Source of the DNA: an uncultured Parvularculaceae bacterium
Lineage (GTDB): Bacteria > Pseudomonadota > Alphaproteobacteria > Caulobacterales > Parvularculaceae
Direction: 5' to 3'
Assembly (NCBI GenBank): GCA_913055785.1
Contig: CAJXLJ010000010.1
Span: 25,816-89,815, forward strand
Length of the DNA: 64,000 nucleotides
Position 1 is the stretch's first letter. Every line of letters begins with the position of its first letter. Shown piece after piece: positions 36,764 to 45,579 of the stretch. The translations under genes and the position numbers were made by a program. The notes beneath the pieces were generated by a model. The model was given only the letters and a program-made list of their open reading frames with translations. It searched no databases and was not told the origin of the DNA.

Positions 36764-37678
36764 ATGACCCTGGGATTAGGGCGCCGCGCGCGCAACCTGG
36801 CAGAACTGCGCACCAATATGGAAGCGCTGGAGACCAGTGTAAAACATATCAATTACCAGCCTCTTGCGGCGCAGCCGGGAGACGTCTTCATCTCGTCATG
36901 GGCAAAGAGCGGCACCACCATGATGCAGCAAATGTTTCATCAGTTGCGTATGGGCGCCGCCACCGGCGCCGGCGACATGGCGTTCGATGATATCAGCCGC
37001 GTTGTTCCGTGGGATGACACGGCCTCTATGATTGACTTTGATATGATGGCGCCGCAGCGCGCCCTCCCGCGCGGCTTCAAGTCTCATCGCGACTATGATC
37101 GCCTGCCTGCTGATATGCGCTACGTCGTCACGCTCCGTGATCCGATGGAAACGTATGTTTCGTTTTATCGCTTCTATGACGGCTGGCTGTTAGAGCGCGG
37201 GGCGCTGCCCATTGAGGAGTTTTTTCCCTTATGGATGTCTGGCGGGCCGGGGGGCTGTGATTATTTTACCCACCTGCTCAGTTGGTGGGGTCGGCTTAAC
37301 GAACCCGACACGTTGCTGGCGACCTATAAATGGGCTGCGAGGAATCGGCGCCAAGTGATCGCCCGGCTCGCCGAGTTCCTCGAGATTGATCTGACCGATG
37401 CGTTGGCTTCCCTCGTTGAAGAGCATACGAGCCGCGAATTTATGCATGCGCATTACGACAGGTTTAACGATGCGATGATCTGCGGCGCGATGGAACAACG
37501 GCTCGGCATTCCGGCCGAGGCCGATTCAACAAAGGTTCAGGCGGTCCCCAGTAAGGCGGCGGAGACACCGTCTGCGATCGTCGAACAGATCGAAGTACTC
37601 TGGGCCGAACGGGTGAAGCCGGTCACGGGTCATGCGAATTTTGCGGCCCTCGCGGAAGACATTGATGCCAGAGCGTGA
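36764..37678 (+). CDS. Sulfotransferase domain protein
   Basis: 304 aa, soluble. The 5'-phosphosulfate loop SWAKSGTTMMQQM (about residue 45), the PRGFKSHRDYD strand and the 3'-phosphate motif YVVTLRDPMETYVSFYRFYD (about 125-140) are those of PAPS-dependent sulfotransferases. GYLER-type and C-terminal motifs are loose, so the acceptor is unknown; small alcohols, lipids or glycans are all possible. It sits between a leader relic and the first intact array gene and is the only clear enzyme in this part of the cluster. Confidence 0.85.
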   Translation: MTLGLGRRARNLAELRTNMEALETSVKHINYQPLAAQPGDVFISSWAKSGTTMMQQMFHQLRMGAATGAGDMAFDDISRVVPWDDTASMIDFDMMAPQRALPRGFKSHRDYDRLPADMRYVVTLRDPMETYVSFYRFYDGWLLERGALPIEEFFPLWMSGGPGGCDYFTHLLSWWGRLNEPDTLLATYKWAARNRRQVIARLAEFLEIDLTDALASLVEEHTSREFMHAHYDRFNDAMICGAMEQRLGIPAEADSTKVQAVPSKAAETPSAIVEQIEVLWAERVKPVTGHANFAALAEDIDARA

Positions 37679-37726
37679 TGACAAGGGGCCATTGGCTTGC
37701 AAAACGATGATGAAGGAGCATCGCCG

Positions 37727-38458
37727 ATGATCCTGCGCCGCGTCATTGAACACGTCAAAGCCCAGAACTGGACGGCGGTCGCCCTCGACTTCGTCATTGT
37801 CGTCTTCGGCGTCTTCATCGGCATTCAGGTCTCGAACTGGAACGAAGCGCGGGTCTCGCGACAGCTCGCGGAGGAAACGCTGGTGCGTCTTCACAGCGAA
37901 GCGGTTCGAGTGAGCAAAGAGTTCGAGACGCACCGGAATTTTCACGAGCTCGCCGTCGCCACAAAATACGACCTCATCGATCGCCTTGCCGACCCGGTCG
38001 CCTGCTCCCGCGTCGATGAAGAGTTAAAAGAGCTCGTTTTGAGCGTCGGGGATTTTCCGCCGCCCCGGTTTTCCGTCTCGATCGCTGAGGGGCTGATCCA
38101 GAACGGACAGCTTGCTCTGATTGGCTCGGATGATTTGCGCGCCAAGATACCGTCCATCATCGACGAAATCGGCTTTCTGTCGCAACAATGGACCCGATAT
38201 ATCAGGACCATCCAGGATGCTGAGTATCTTTATCAGGTTGCGGGGCTTCGCCCGACCGAACGCGCGGATGCGACGATGAGCGAATGGGCGAATGTCGATA
38301 GTTACCGGATTGAGACCCCGGAAAAGCTTTGCAACAATCCCCAGCTGATCGCAATAATCTCCAATGCCGCCATCACTCAGGACTTCTATCTTCTGTATAT
38401 AGATCAAGTGAGCCAGAAGCTTTCCGCATACCAATCCGCTCTCGAGAGGCGGCCTTAA
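37727..38458 (+). CDS. DUF6090-like single-pass protein, array member 1
   Basis: 243 aa. The shared leader is a basic-aromatic cytoplasmic helix (MILRRVIEHVKAQNWTAVAL), a membrane helix (DFVIVVFGVFIGIQV) and SNWN, after which the protein should lie outside the cytoplasm. The layout resembles DUF6090 proteins of Bacteroidota, whose helix ends GILIALQINNWNE; function unknown. The core motif here is diverged (LIQNGQLALIGSDDLRAKI, about residue 125). GAAGGA lies 9 nt upstream, and a 7-codon ORF (37707-37730) overlaps the ATG as ATGA. The ATG at 37697 would place non-family residues before the leader. Confidence 0.8.
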   Translation: MILRRVIEHVKAQNWTAVALDFVIVVFGVFIGIQVSNWNEARVSRQLAEETLVRLHSEAVRVSKEFETHRNFHELAVATKYDLIDRLADPVACSRVDEELKELVLSVGDFPPPRFSVSIAEGLIQNGQLALIGSDDLRAKIPSIIDEIGFLSQQWTRYIRTIQDAEYLYQVAGLRPTERADATMSEWANVDSYRIETPEKLCNNPQLIAIISNAAITQDFYLLYIDQVSQKLSAYQSALERRP

Positions 38459-39174
38459 TGCTCCTCCGCCGCGTCATAGAGCATGTGAAGGCTCAAAACT
38501 GGACCGCCGTTGCGCTCGATTTCGTGATTGTCGTCGTGGGCGTCTTTATCGGCATTCAGGTCGCGAACTGGAACGATTTGCGGGCGGCGAAGGAACGCAA
38601 GGACGAAATCATCGCGGCGCTGATCGAAGACCTCGAAGATGCTGTCGTCATTCAGGAACAAAGCATCGGCGATGAGATTATCGCCGGGCTCGGCGCATTC
38701 GCCGAGCGCCGCGCGCGCGGCGAGCGCCCGTCGCCCTTTTATTTCCGTTTCAACGGATCGGACAAGGCGCCGGATACGTGGTCGATGCTGCAGCAGATGC
38801 AGATTGCGGGGCTGTTCGATCCGGTTACGCTCTTCGATCTCAATTTTTATTACTCCGAACTCAACGGCGTCGGCGAAAAGTATCTTCGTTATGTGACGTT
38901 CGTCGAGACCGATATCCTTCCCTATGAGAACGGGGATCCGCTTCATTTCTATACGGAAGAGGGCGCCTTGCGGCCTGAATATGAGGCCAATTTGGCGCGT
39001 TTGCGTGAATACCGGCAGGAAAATCAGCGCCTTTCTCGTTGGGCGCGCTGCCTCATCGAACGGCTGAAGGCGGAAATACGGCCGGAGAAAAGCTGTTTGC
39101 GCGCCGATCCGTCGATCAGCATAAATCCTTATCCGCTTTCCCGCGAGACGAACCTTGGGGAGGAATTCAACTGA
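38458..39174 (+). CDS. DUF6090-like single-pass protein, array member 2
   Basis: 238 aa; start fixed by the leader and the TAATG overlap with the previous stop. Leader and membrane helix (VIVVVGVFIGIQVANWND) are standard. The outer part departs most from the others: an FYFRFNGSDKAPDTW segment, LQQMQIAGLFDPVTLFDLNF in place of the usual core, and a Pro/Ser-rich tail with SCLRADPSISINPYPL. Two cysteines near the C terminus (ARCLIERL, KSCLRAD) may form a disulfide. Confidence 0.78.
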   Translation: MLLRRVIEHVKAQNWTAVALDFVIVVVGVFIGIQVANWNDLRAAKERKDEIIAALIEDLEDAVVIQEQSIGDEIIAGLGAFAERRARGERPSPFYFRFNGSDKAPDTWSMLQQMQIAGLFDPVTLFDLNFYYSELNGVGEKYLRYVTFVETDILPYENGDPLHFYTEEGALRPEYEANLARLREYRQENQRLSRWARCLIERLKAEIRPEKSCLRADPSISINPYPLSRETNLGEEFN

Positions 39175-39932
39175 TGCTCCTGCGCCGCGTCATCGAACAC
39201 GTCAAAACCCAGAACTGGACGGCTGTCGGCCTGGACTTTGTCATCGTCGTTGTCGGCGTTTTCATCGGCATTCAGGTCTCGAACTGGAATGAATCTGCAG
39301 CTCAGGACCGGCGCTCCCACAACAGCCTTGAACGCATTCATGATGACCTCGCCCTCGACCAGCGCCTGTTGGAACTGCGGCTGGCGTTCTGGACGAAGGT
39401 ATACGACTATGGCCGCGAAGCGCTTGCCGTCGCAGAAGGCAGAACCGAACGCGGCGGGGATTCCTGGGAATTGCTCCTCGCTTTTTATCAAGCGAGCCAA
39501 GTCTCTCATTTCAGTAAGGTCGACACGACCTATGAAGAACTCAAAGGCGCGGGGCAGCTCACGGTGATCAAAGACCTGACCCTTCGCACGGAAATCGCTC
39601 GCTATTACGCCGGGGCGACAAGAAACCTTTTTATGTTTTCAACCCTGCCGGCCTATCGCGAGCGCATTCGCGCTGTCACGCCTTTCGACATACAAGCCTA
39701 TATTTGGGACAACTGCCATCAATCCGGCAGTGATGAGCAAGAGTTGCTCGAATGTCCGTCCCCAATTGACGACGCGCGGGCGGATGACGTGCTAACAGCT
39801 ATTTTGAATGACCACGCCCTGATTGAAGAATTGCGTTTCTGGATGGCCGAGCTGCGCGTCACGCTTGATGTCGGTAAAAACACATTGAGCGACGCAAGAC
39901 ACGCGGCCCTTATCATCGAGGAGAAGCTATAA
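39174..39932 (+). CDS. DUF6090-like single-pass protein, array member 3 (Cys-pair type)
   Basis: 252 aa, TGATG overlap with member 2. After the leader (VIVVVGVFIGIQVSNWNE) comes the best example of the family core, TYEELKGAGQLTVIKDLTLR, then IARYY. A second module follows: AYRERIRAVTPFDIQAYIWD, then Cys, 12 residues, Cys-Pro. Six members share this Cys-pair module, which suggests a disulfide and an oxidising compartment. Confidence 0.8.
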   Translation: MLLRRVIEHVKTQNWTAVGLDFVIVVVGVFIGIQVSNWNESAAQDRRSHNSLERIHDDLALDQRLLELRLAFWTKVYDYGREALAVAEGRTERGGDSWELLLAFYQASQVSHFSKVDTTYEELKGAGQLTVIKDLTLRTEIARYYAGATRNLFMFSTLPAYRERIRAVTPFDIQAYIWDNCHQSGSDEQELLECPSPIDDARADDVLTAILNDHALIEELRFWMAELRVTLDVGKNTLSDARHAALIIEEKL

Positions 39933-40831
39933 TGCTCCTCCGCCGCGTCATCGAACATGTGAGAATCAGAAACGCGCTTCTCCTTCTTTGGGCGCTGTCG
40001 GGCGCCGCGCTGGCCGCAATATGTCCGGCGAATGCAGAGCCGGTTTCCTCGGATGCGCTTCCTCAGGAGATTCTCGATGTCTGCGACGCGCGGGCCATGC
40101 CGTTCGGAGGCTACGAGCCGGCGATCGCCGCCGCCGCCGCAGACCTGATCGCCATGGGCGTTTTCACGAGTGAAGAATTCAGCAATGTAAAAATCGGCTT
40201 TTGCGGTTTGCGGGACGCGCAAGGACCGGCGGCGACGGCTTCCTGCGCGCGCGACAGCATCCTGCTCGATATCGGTTACGCGGCCAAAGACCAAAACCTC
40301 GTCCGGAACGCTACGCTGGCGCACGAAATGAAGCACTATCTTCAGCACAGCGAACGAAAGGCGGAATTTGGCCAGGATTATTGTTCGAGCGATCAATACG
40401 CGGCGGACAAAACCTGGATGGAAGAGGAGGCTGACGCGTTCGGCGACGATGTCGCGGCGTTGTTTTTCACAGGGCGAATGGTCGAGATCAAAAACGAATG
40501 TCCGGTTGCGGCGTCGGTCTATCTGGAAGCGGACAGGCCGATGCCGGCGATCGGCGATTCCGCGAGCTTCATTGAGGTAGCGCCGCACGCAACTGTCGTG
40601 CTGGACGGGCGGGCCACGTCAAATCTGTTCCGGATCTATGCAGAGACGACGCCATCGCATGGACAAAAGCGGATATGGGGCGGCGCCGGGGCGTCTGACA
40701 CAAGAGTCATTGACGGTAAGGTCTACGGGCTGAAACGCATTACGCTGTCCAGCGCATCGCGGTCGGCCGGTCCGTTTGAGATGCGCCTTTCCTGTCAGCC
40801 GGACGAAGCGGCGCCGGAGACGCGCGAATGA
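39932..40831 (+). CDS. Leader-fused metallopeptidase-like exported protein
   Basis: 299 aa. The first 10 residues are the array leader (MLLRRVIEHV), then the sequence switches to a signal-peptide-like stretch (NALLLLWALSGAALAAI) instead of the family membrane helix. The mature domain has H131-E-M-K-H135 in LAHEMKHYLQHS and an acidic EEEADAF at 164-169, the Zn-ligand pattern of DUF4157-like metallopeptidases; GYAAKDQNLVRNATLA precedes it. Cysteines at CDARAMP, FCGLRD, SCARDS and DYCSSD. TAATG overlap with member 3. Protease activity is an inference from the HExxH. Confidence 0.72.
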   Translation: MLLRRVIEHVRIRNALLLLWALSGAALAAICPANAEPVSSDALPQEILDVCDARAMPFGGYEPAIAAAAADLIAMGVFTSEEFSNVKIGFCGLRDAQGPAATASCARDSILLDIGYAAKDQNLVRNATLAHEMKHYLQHSERKAEFGQDYCSSDQYAADKTWMEEEADAFGDDVAALFFTGRMVEIKNECPVAASVYLEADRPMPAIGDSASFIEVAPHATVVLDGRATSNLFRIYAETTPSHGQKRIWGGAGASDTRVIDGKVYGLKRITLSSASRSAGPFEMRLSCQPDEAAPETRE

Positions 40832-40947
40832 TCCTGCGCCGCGTTATCGAGCATGTAAAAACCCAGAACTGGACGGCGGCGCCCGAAATGTCCCGGAGAG
40901 TTGAAGAACGCATGAGAAATACCTACATGTGTATTCTCCTTGCATAA
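40828..40947 (+). pseudogene. Solo leader relic of the DUF6090-like family (relic 2)
   Basis: 39 codons. The first 17 (MILRRVIEHVKTQNWTA) are leader; then the frame runs into unrelated sequence (APEMSRRVEER) and stops at 40945. ATGA overlap with the preceding gene is retained. The break falls just before the membrane helix. Confidence 0.75.
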
Positions 40948-40990
40948 ACGAAATCGCTTTCGCCTTAGCGGGCGCATGAGGAACAACGCT

Positions 40991-41176
40991 ATGAATTTTA
41001 CTTTCGCCCGGGCGGTGCTTTTTGCGGCTATCGGTCTTCCCATCGGTTTCATCGCCACGGCGCTCGGCTTCGCCGTAACGGAAACCCCAATTTCGGCGCC
41101 GGCGATTTTTCCGTGGGCTCTGGCTGTGGCGGCGCTCGCCGGCGTCGTCGGCGGCCTCCTGCGCTCCGGGAAATAG
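40991..41176 (+). CDS. Small two-helix membrane protein
   Basis: 61 aa from the ATG at 40991, with GAGGA 8 nt upstream. Two membrane helices (ARAVLFAAIGLPIGFIATAL and FPWALAVAALAGVVGGLL) joined by a short loop. An in-frame ATG at 40976 is possible. No family recognised. It fills the gap between a leader relic and the next intact array gene. Confidence 0.6.
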   Translation: MNFTFARAVLFAAIGLPIGFIATALGFAVTETPISAPAIFPWALAVAALAGVVGGLLRSGK

Positions 41177-41283
41177 GGCGCTCTTTAATTCCGCACAGGG
41201 TGTTCCGTTGTCCGGCGCCGATTATTTAGCATCAGCCCTTGCGGGCGTTGCATGATATAGTCTGCCTGATTCGGAGGGGGAAT

Positions 41284-42090
41284 ATGCTGCTGCGGCGCGT
41301 TATCGAGCATGTGAAAGCCCAGAACTGGACGGCGGTCGGTCTTGATTTCGTGATCGTCGTCATGGGCGTTTATCTCGGCATCCAGGTCAACAACTGGGAC
41401 CAGTCGCGGTCCGACCGCGACGTCGAAGTCACTTATCTTGAATTGCTGCAGAGCGATCTGCGTTCGACTATAAAGGACGTCAACGAACAGATCGCCTTCG
41501 AACAGATTCAAGTGGAGCAGGCGAACGCCGCGGGGCGGCTGATAGGCCAGCCGCCGTCGGAAATCAGGCGGCGAAAACTCGGCATGATTTTGGGTCTGTT
41601 GGGCGCGCGCAGAACATTGAAAATCGACAGCCCGACTTTCCTCGATCTGCAAAGCTCCGGCAAACTCGGCCTCATCGCCGATCCCGACTTGCGCAACGAT
41701 GTTGTCGCCTATTTCTTTCGTATCGACCGTTGGGAGTCGGTGATCGAGAAAAACAACGAATATTTCGTCGACCGGAGCTTCAACGATCTTCTGGACGGGC
41801 TGAGCATCGGTTACTGGCTTTGGGATCGGGAAGTGATGGGCGGGCCCTCTTCCATGGAGGAAGGCGTGCGTGCGCGACTCCTCGTTGAACGCCTCGACGA
41901 GGCGCTCGTGAACAGGGGCGGGGCTGTTTTGATGAGCCCGCCGGAAGCTGAACTCTGGCAAACCGTTCTCGACCAGCTCGGCACTCGCGCCGGTATCTCG
42001 GTGACCAATGAAAGTTTCGCAATCAGCATATTAGAGGCGACGACCGATCTTGAGGCGAAAATCGCCGCCTATCTTGAAGAGCGGAAATAA
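41284..42090 (+). CDS. DUF6090-like single-pass protein, array member 4
   Basis: 268 aa, the longest member. It starts a new translational unit with its own GGAGGGGG and no upstream overlap. The helix is slightly changed (VIVVMGVYLGIQVNNWDQ). Core motif TFLDLQSSGKLGLIADPDLR at about 120-140, then VVAYFFRI. No Cys-pair module; instead an amphipathic C-terminal part (EAELWQTVLDQLGTRAGI). The stop overlaps a degenerate leader relic (TAATG). Confidence 0.8.
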   Translation: MLLRRVIEHVKAQNWTAVGLDFVIVVMGVYLGIQVNNWDQSRSDRDVEVTYLELLQSDLRSTIKDVNEQIAFEQIQVEQANAAGRLIGQPPSEIRRRKLGMILGLLGARRTLKIDSPTFLDLQSSGKLGLIADPDLRNDVVAYFFRIDRWESVIEKNNEYFVDRSFNDLLDGLSIGYWLWDREVMGGPSSMEEGVRARLLVERLDEALVNRGGAVLMSPPEAELWQTVLDQLGTRAGISVTNESFAISILEATTDLEAKIAAYLEERK

Positions 42091-42164
42091 TGCGCCTTCG
42101 CTGCGTCATTGAACGTCTCAACGTCCGGAACAGGACGGCGGCGGCGCTTATGCGTCGCCGGTAA
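42090..42164 (+). pseudogene. Solo, mutated leader relic of the DUF6090-like family (relic 3)
   Basis: 24 codons: MRLRCVIERLNVRNRTAAAL, then MRRR and stop. Substitutions at several leader positions (R for L, C for R, N for K, R for W) show decay without selection, while the TAATG junction with the previous gene is intact. The oldest of the four relics by this measure. Confidence 0.7.
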
Positions 42165-42294
42165 TGGCGCATAAACATGTCTGCCCGGTGCGGTAACAGC
42201 AACTAATTCTCACTCTTGCACGGTTTGGTTGACTCCCCGCACAGGATCGTCTCTTCTTATCTTCCAACATACTGTTGCGAGAGGAAGGTGTCTC

Positions 42295-42909
42295 GTGGCG
42301 AATTTCAGGAATAAATCCGTGATGCTGATTTCCGGGGCTGGCGTGGCGGTCGTAGCGGGCGGCGCCGCGTTGATGGCTTTGGCGTTTGACGGCGGTTCGA
42401 AAGACGCGGCCGATGAAATTGTCGATGTCATCCCGCAGCCTCAAGAGATCGTTCAGAACGAAACTACGGAACCGCCGGCTGCGGACAAGCCGCTTGTGCG
42501 CGTCAACGAGGTGCGCCAGGACGAAGGTCAATCCGCGGACAGCGCCGGCGGCGCCGTGAGTCTCGAATTTTCGCGCGGCGGCGTGCAGGACTTGCAGGAT
42601 GCGCGGCTGACGGCGCTGGCTGAAAAACTCGCCAGCGTGCCGGGCGTTCCCGAACAGACGAAAGTCTGGATTGCGACAGCGGACGTGGCGAGCGCGCCCG
42701 GCGTGGAAACGATTTATCACGTCAAGGGCCCGCTGACTTGCGGCAGCCATGGATGCGAACTGGTCGTGGTCAGCGAAGCGCAAAATATTCTGCTGGAAAC
42801 CGCCGGCGATTCCATCGAGGCCCCGGAGATGGACACGCTTGTCGTCAATCCGGGCTCCGGTTCGGAAACCATCTGGACGTTTAACGGCGATACGTTCGAG
42901 AAAGAATAG
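42295..42909 (+). CDS. Membrane-anchored protein with PLTCGSxGCE domain, copy 1
   Basis: 204 aa from the GTG at 42295, with GAGGAAGG upstream. One N-terminal membrane helix (VMLISGAGVAVVAGGAALMA), an acidic Pro/Glu linker (about 45-90) and a C-terminal domain with TKVWIATADV, PLTCGSHGCELVVVSEAQ and DTLVVNPG. The domain recurs in the next gene. The two cysteines are 5 residues apart, compatible with a metal site or disulfide. No known family. An ATG start at 42322 is possible. Confidence 0.68.
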   Translation: MANFRNKSVMLISGAGVAVVAGGAALMALAFDGGSKDAADEIVDVIPQPQEIVQNETTEPPAADKPLVRVNEVRQDEGQSADSAGGAVSLEFSRGGVQDLQDARLTALAEKLASVPGVPEQTKVWIATADVASAPGVETIYHVKGPLTCGSHGCELVVVSEAQNILLETAGDSIEAPEMDTLVVNPGSGSETIWTFNGDTFEKE

Positions 42910-43114
42910 AAACGCCCGCCGGGGATGAAACGGAACGCGCCGCACCGGCGTGCGCACGGCGCTTTTCTTGCGGGGCGCATGCGGTGCGCGCCAGGGCCTG
43001 AATATTTCCCTTGAGTAATCCGATAGTGAAGCGCGCTGGCGCGATGCTCGTTGACTCCAGGCCGATGTTGTCTTCTGATTGCCGCTGCGTGACGGCATTC
43101 CGGGAGATTGTGTT

Positions 43115-43684
43115 ATGCGCATCGCCGCTGTCTTAAATGGCTATCCGTTCGTTCTGAAACTTTTCCTGGCGCCGGGATTGGGCGTCTTTGCGCTCTTTGC
43201 GGGAGTGAACACCGCCGCCCTTGCGCAGCAAACCGCCGCCAGCCAGGAAACGGCGTTGGCGCCGAGGCCCGCAATCGCCGTCAACCGCGCCGTCGGCGCG
43301 CGCGGCAAGTTGAGAGACGTCTACTGGACGGACGGCACGGAAAAGGATCTCCGTGACATGCGCCTTTCCAGCACGACGCGGCGTCTGGCGCGTGCGCCCG
43401 CCGCAAGAAAGCACACAAAAGTCTGGATCGCCCGCGCCGATGTCTGCGGTTCGGCTGACGAAGAGATCCTGATGCAGATCAGAAGCCCGCTGACATGCGG
43501 CAGCCTTGGCTGCGAGATGGTGGTTTTGAGCGAAGCGAGCGGCGAGCCCAAAGTGTTGCTGCGAACGATCGGCGCAACGATCGATGTAGATGCAACCGAC
43601 GAGATTGTCGTCGATCGGGACTCCAACCGCCGCCGAAACTGGAAATACCGCAGCGGCCGTTTCCAGCAGATGAGAAGCAAATAA
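43115..43684 (+). CDS. Exported protein with PLTCGSxGCE domain, copy 2
   Basis: 189 aa from the ATG at 43115 (GGGAG upstream). A signal peptide (VLKLFLAPGLGVFALFAG, ending AALAQ) is followed by the same domain as in copy 1: TKVWIARADVCGSADEEI, PLTCGSLGCEMVVLSEAS and DEIVVDRDSN. Copy 1 is membrane anchored while this copy looks secreted. A third cysteine precedes the motif. Function unknown. Confidence 0.68.
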   Translation: MRIAAVLNGYPFVLKLFLAPGLGVFALFAGVNTAALAQQTAASQETALAPRPAIAVNRAVGARGKLRDVYWTDGTEKDLRDMRLSSTTRRLARAPAARKHTKVWIARADVCGSADEEILMQIRSPLTCGSLGCEMVVLSEASGEPKVLLRTIGATIDVDATDEIVVDRDSNRRRNWKYRSGRFQQMRSK

Positions 43685-43705
43685 TCATTGCGTGAGAGGT
43701 GGGCC

Positions 43706-44344
43706 GTGTTTGATCGTATACTGAAATTTTCGGCGATGGCGCTTTCCGCCGCCGGTCTTTGCGCCTGCGGCTCCACCGGCGGCGGCGGTGGTGGTTGGAC
43801 CCCGCCGCCCGCGCCGACGCCTGCGCCGTCGCCTTATGTCGGCGACATCGATGACTTTTACGACGCGCTGGCGTTGCGCGAGTCGGGCGGCAATGCGGCG
43901 GTCGTCAACACTTATGGCTATCTCGGGCTCTACCAGATGGGCGAGCCGGCGATGATGGACGCCCAGTGGTATGATGAGAACCCGCCCAACGAAACCTCCA
44001 AGAACGACTGGATCGGCTCCTGGCTCGCGCGGGCGCAAAACAACGGCGTGACCTCCAAGGCGTCCTATCTCGCCAGACCGAATGCGCAGAATGTCGCCGT
44101 GCGCCAGTATCATGATCGTGTCGCCGTTTATATCAACGCGCTCGACTTGCTGCGGTTTGAAGGGCAGACCATCAACGGCGTCGTGATCACGAAGTCCGGC
44201 CTGCTCGCGGCCTGCCACTTGTTGGGATGCGGAACGGTTGAGGATTATCTCGAAGCGCCGGGCGCGGGCTCGCCCGCGGACGCTTACGGGACGACGATCG
44301 AGGAATATTTAAGCCTCTTCGCCAATTACGAGACCGATTTTTAA
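43706..44344 (+). CDS. Lipoprotein with lysozyme/transglycosylase-like fold
   Basis: 212 aa from the GTG at 43706 (GAGAGGTGGG upstream). Lipobox LCAC near residue 21, then a Gly/Pro linker and a domain opening ALRESGGNAAVVNTYGYLGL, which looks like the Glu-Ser-Gly active-site start of lytic transglycosylase-type folds (catalytic Glu, then G-L-Y-Q-M). Later YLARPNAQNVAVRQYHDRVA and GLLAACHLLGCGTVEDYL. Peptidoglycan cleavage is inferred from the motif. Confidence 0.65.
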   Translation: MFDRILKFSAMALSAAGLCACGSTGGGGGGWTPPPAPTPAPSPYVGDIDDFYDALALRESGGNAAVVNTYGYLGLYQMGEPAMMDAQWYDENPPNETSKNDWIGSWLARAQNNGVTSKASYLARPNAQNVAVRQYHDRVAVYINALDLLRFEGQTINGVVITKSGLLAACHLLGCGTVEDYLEAPGAGSPADAYGTTIEEYLSLFANYETDF

Positions 44345-44394
44345 GAGCGCTTCAGGGCGGCGCAGAACAGCGCCGCCTTTCCAGAGCCTGTTTC

Positions 44395-44520
44395 AGTAAA
44401 CCTGCATCGCTATCCTTCGTGACGATTTTACCTTCACCCTGAGGGGGTTCGTCTTTGGCGGATGCGTCACGCAAGGCGAAGGTAAAATCCCTCAGGATGA
44501 AGCAATGCAGGTTTACTGCA
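44395..44520. repeat. Intergenic inverted repeat, CCTTCATCCTGAGG family, copy 5
   Basis: CCTTCACCCTGAGGG is mirrored by CCCTCAGGATGAAG, with TATCCTTCGTGACG and ATTTTACCTTC/GAAGGTAAAAT inside, and AGTAAACCTGCA/TGCAGGTTTACT as the outermost arms. It lies inside the large array. Bases 44521-44668 hold no convincing gene, only the upstream region and AAGGGGGG of array member 5. Confidence 0.78.
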
Positions 44521-44668
44521 TTTTGCTCCGCCTTATCGGACCTTGTCCTGTTGCGCTTGCCTTCCTTGCCCTGAAAATCATTGTCAGGCGGACGAACATC
44601 AGCACAATGGCGCCGATTCGCAGAGGGCGCGCCTTCACGGTGCGCCCTGAGCAAGGGGGGATTTGGCG

Positions 44669-45439
44669 ATGCTGCTCCGCCGCGTCATCGAGCATGTGAA
44701 ACATCAGAACTGGACCGCGGTTGCGCTGGATTTTCTCATTGTCGTCGTCGGCGTCTTTATCGGTATTCAGGTCGCGAACTGGAACGACGCCCGCGAGGCA
44801 AGGACGACGGGCGAATTCTATCTCGCCCGGATCGGCGAAGACATCGCCAGCGACGCCGATTTTCTCGAGCGAAACCTCGTTAATCTGGAACGGGAGGCGG
44901 AACACGCCGGCCTCATTTCGCGCTATCTGAAAGATGGAAACGCCGGCGCGATGAGCGACTGGGAAATGTTTCAGATCATTTATTACCGTGCGGGATGGAC
45001 GCCGTTTTCGCCGAACCGGGTCACCTATGACGAACTGATCAGCAGCGGACAGTTCGCGCTGCTGGGCGACGCCGCGTTGCGCAAGGATATCGGCGACTAT
45101 TATGCGGCGCTGGCGGACATGTCGGGCTTTTATGAGTTTCAGCCGCCGCTTCGCGAACTGATACGGAGCAAATATTCGCCGGAGGTCCAGGCGTATATGT
45201 GGGAGTCGTGCTTCCCGGATGCGCATTACCGGTCGGACGAGCGGGCCTGGTCGCGCTGTGCGCCCCCTGAAGACATGGATGAGGTCGCAGACACGCTTGA
45301 GGCGCTCAGGAACACGGACGATCTGCTCGGCGCAATCCAATATGTCCATTCCATCCGCTTGGTGGTGATCGGCGCCGTGCATACGGATATTGCGCGTGCG
45401 CGTGCGTTGTCGGCGAAAATAAAGGATGCCCTCGGATAA
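44669..45439 (+). CDS. DUF6090-like single-pass protein, array member 5 (Cys-pair type)
   Basis: 256 aa, own Shine-Dalgarno AAGGGGGG, no upstream overlap. Leader MLLRRVIEHVKHQNWTAVAL, helix LIVVVGVFIGIQVANWND. Core TYDELISSGQFALLGDAALR, then IGDYYAAL. Cys-pair module: PLRELIRSKYSPEVQAYMWE, Cys, 15 residues, Cys-Ala-Pro. The KHQ variant of the leader recurs in 48777 and 53313. Confidence 0.8.
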   Translation: MLLRRVIEHVKHQNWTAVALDFLIVVVGVFIGIQVANWNDAREARTTGEFYLARIGEDIASDADFLERNLVNLEREAEHAGLISRYLKDGNAGAMSDWEMFQIIYYRAGWTPFSPNRVTYDELISSGQFALLGDAALRKDIGDYYAALADMSGFYEFQPPLRELIRSKYSPEVQAYMWESCFPDAHYRSDERAWSRCAPPEDMDEVADTLEALRNTDDLLGAIQYVHSIRLVVIGAVHTDIARARALSAKIKDALG

Positions 45440-45579
45440 TCCGCCGCTAAGCCGCCGGACCGGGCAAGAAACGGTTCGCATTCGCCGGTGATTGGGGTAA
45501 AGACGGTCCCGGTTGCGTATCGGAAAAAGTGCAAAAGCGCGGGCGCCTCAGGGGGCGGGCGCATCAAAAGGGGAAGACA

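Noticed and set aside
42910..43114. Possible structured RNA between the two PLTCGSxGCE genes
   Set aside because: Some GC-rich inverted stretches are present but nothing beyond what this base composition gives by chance.
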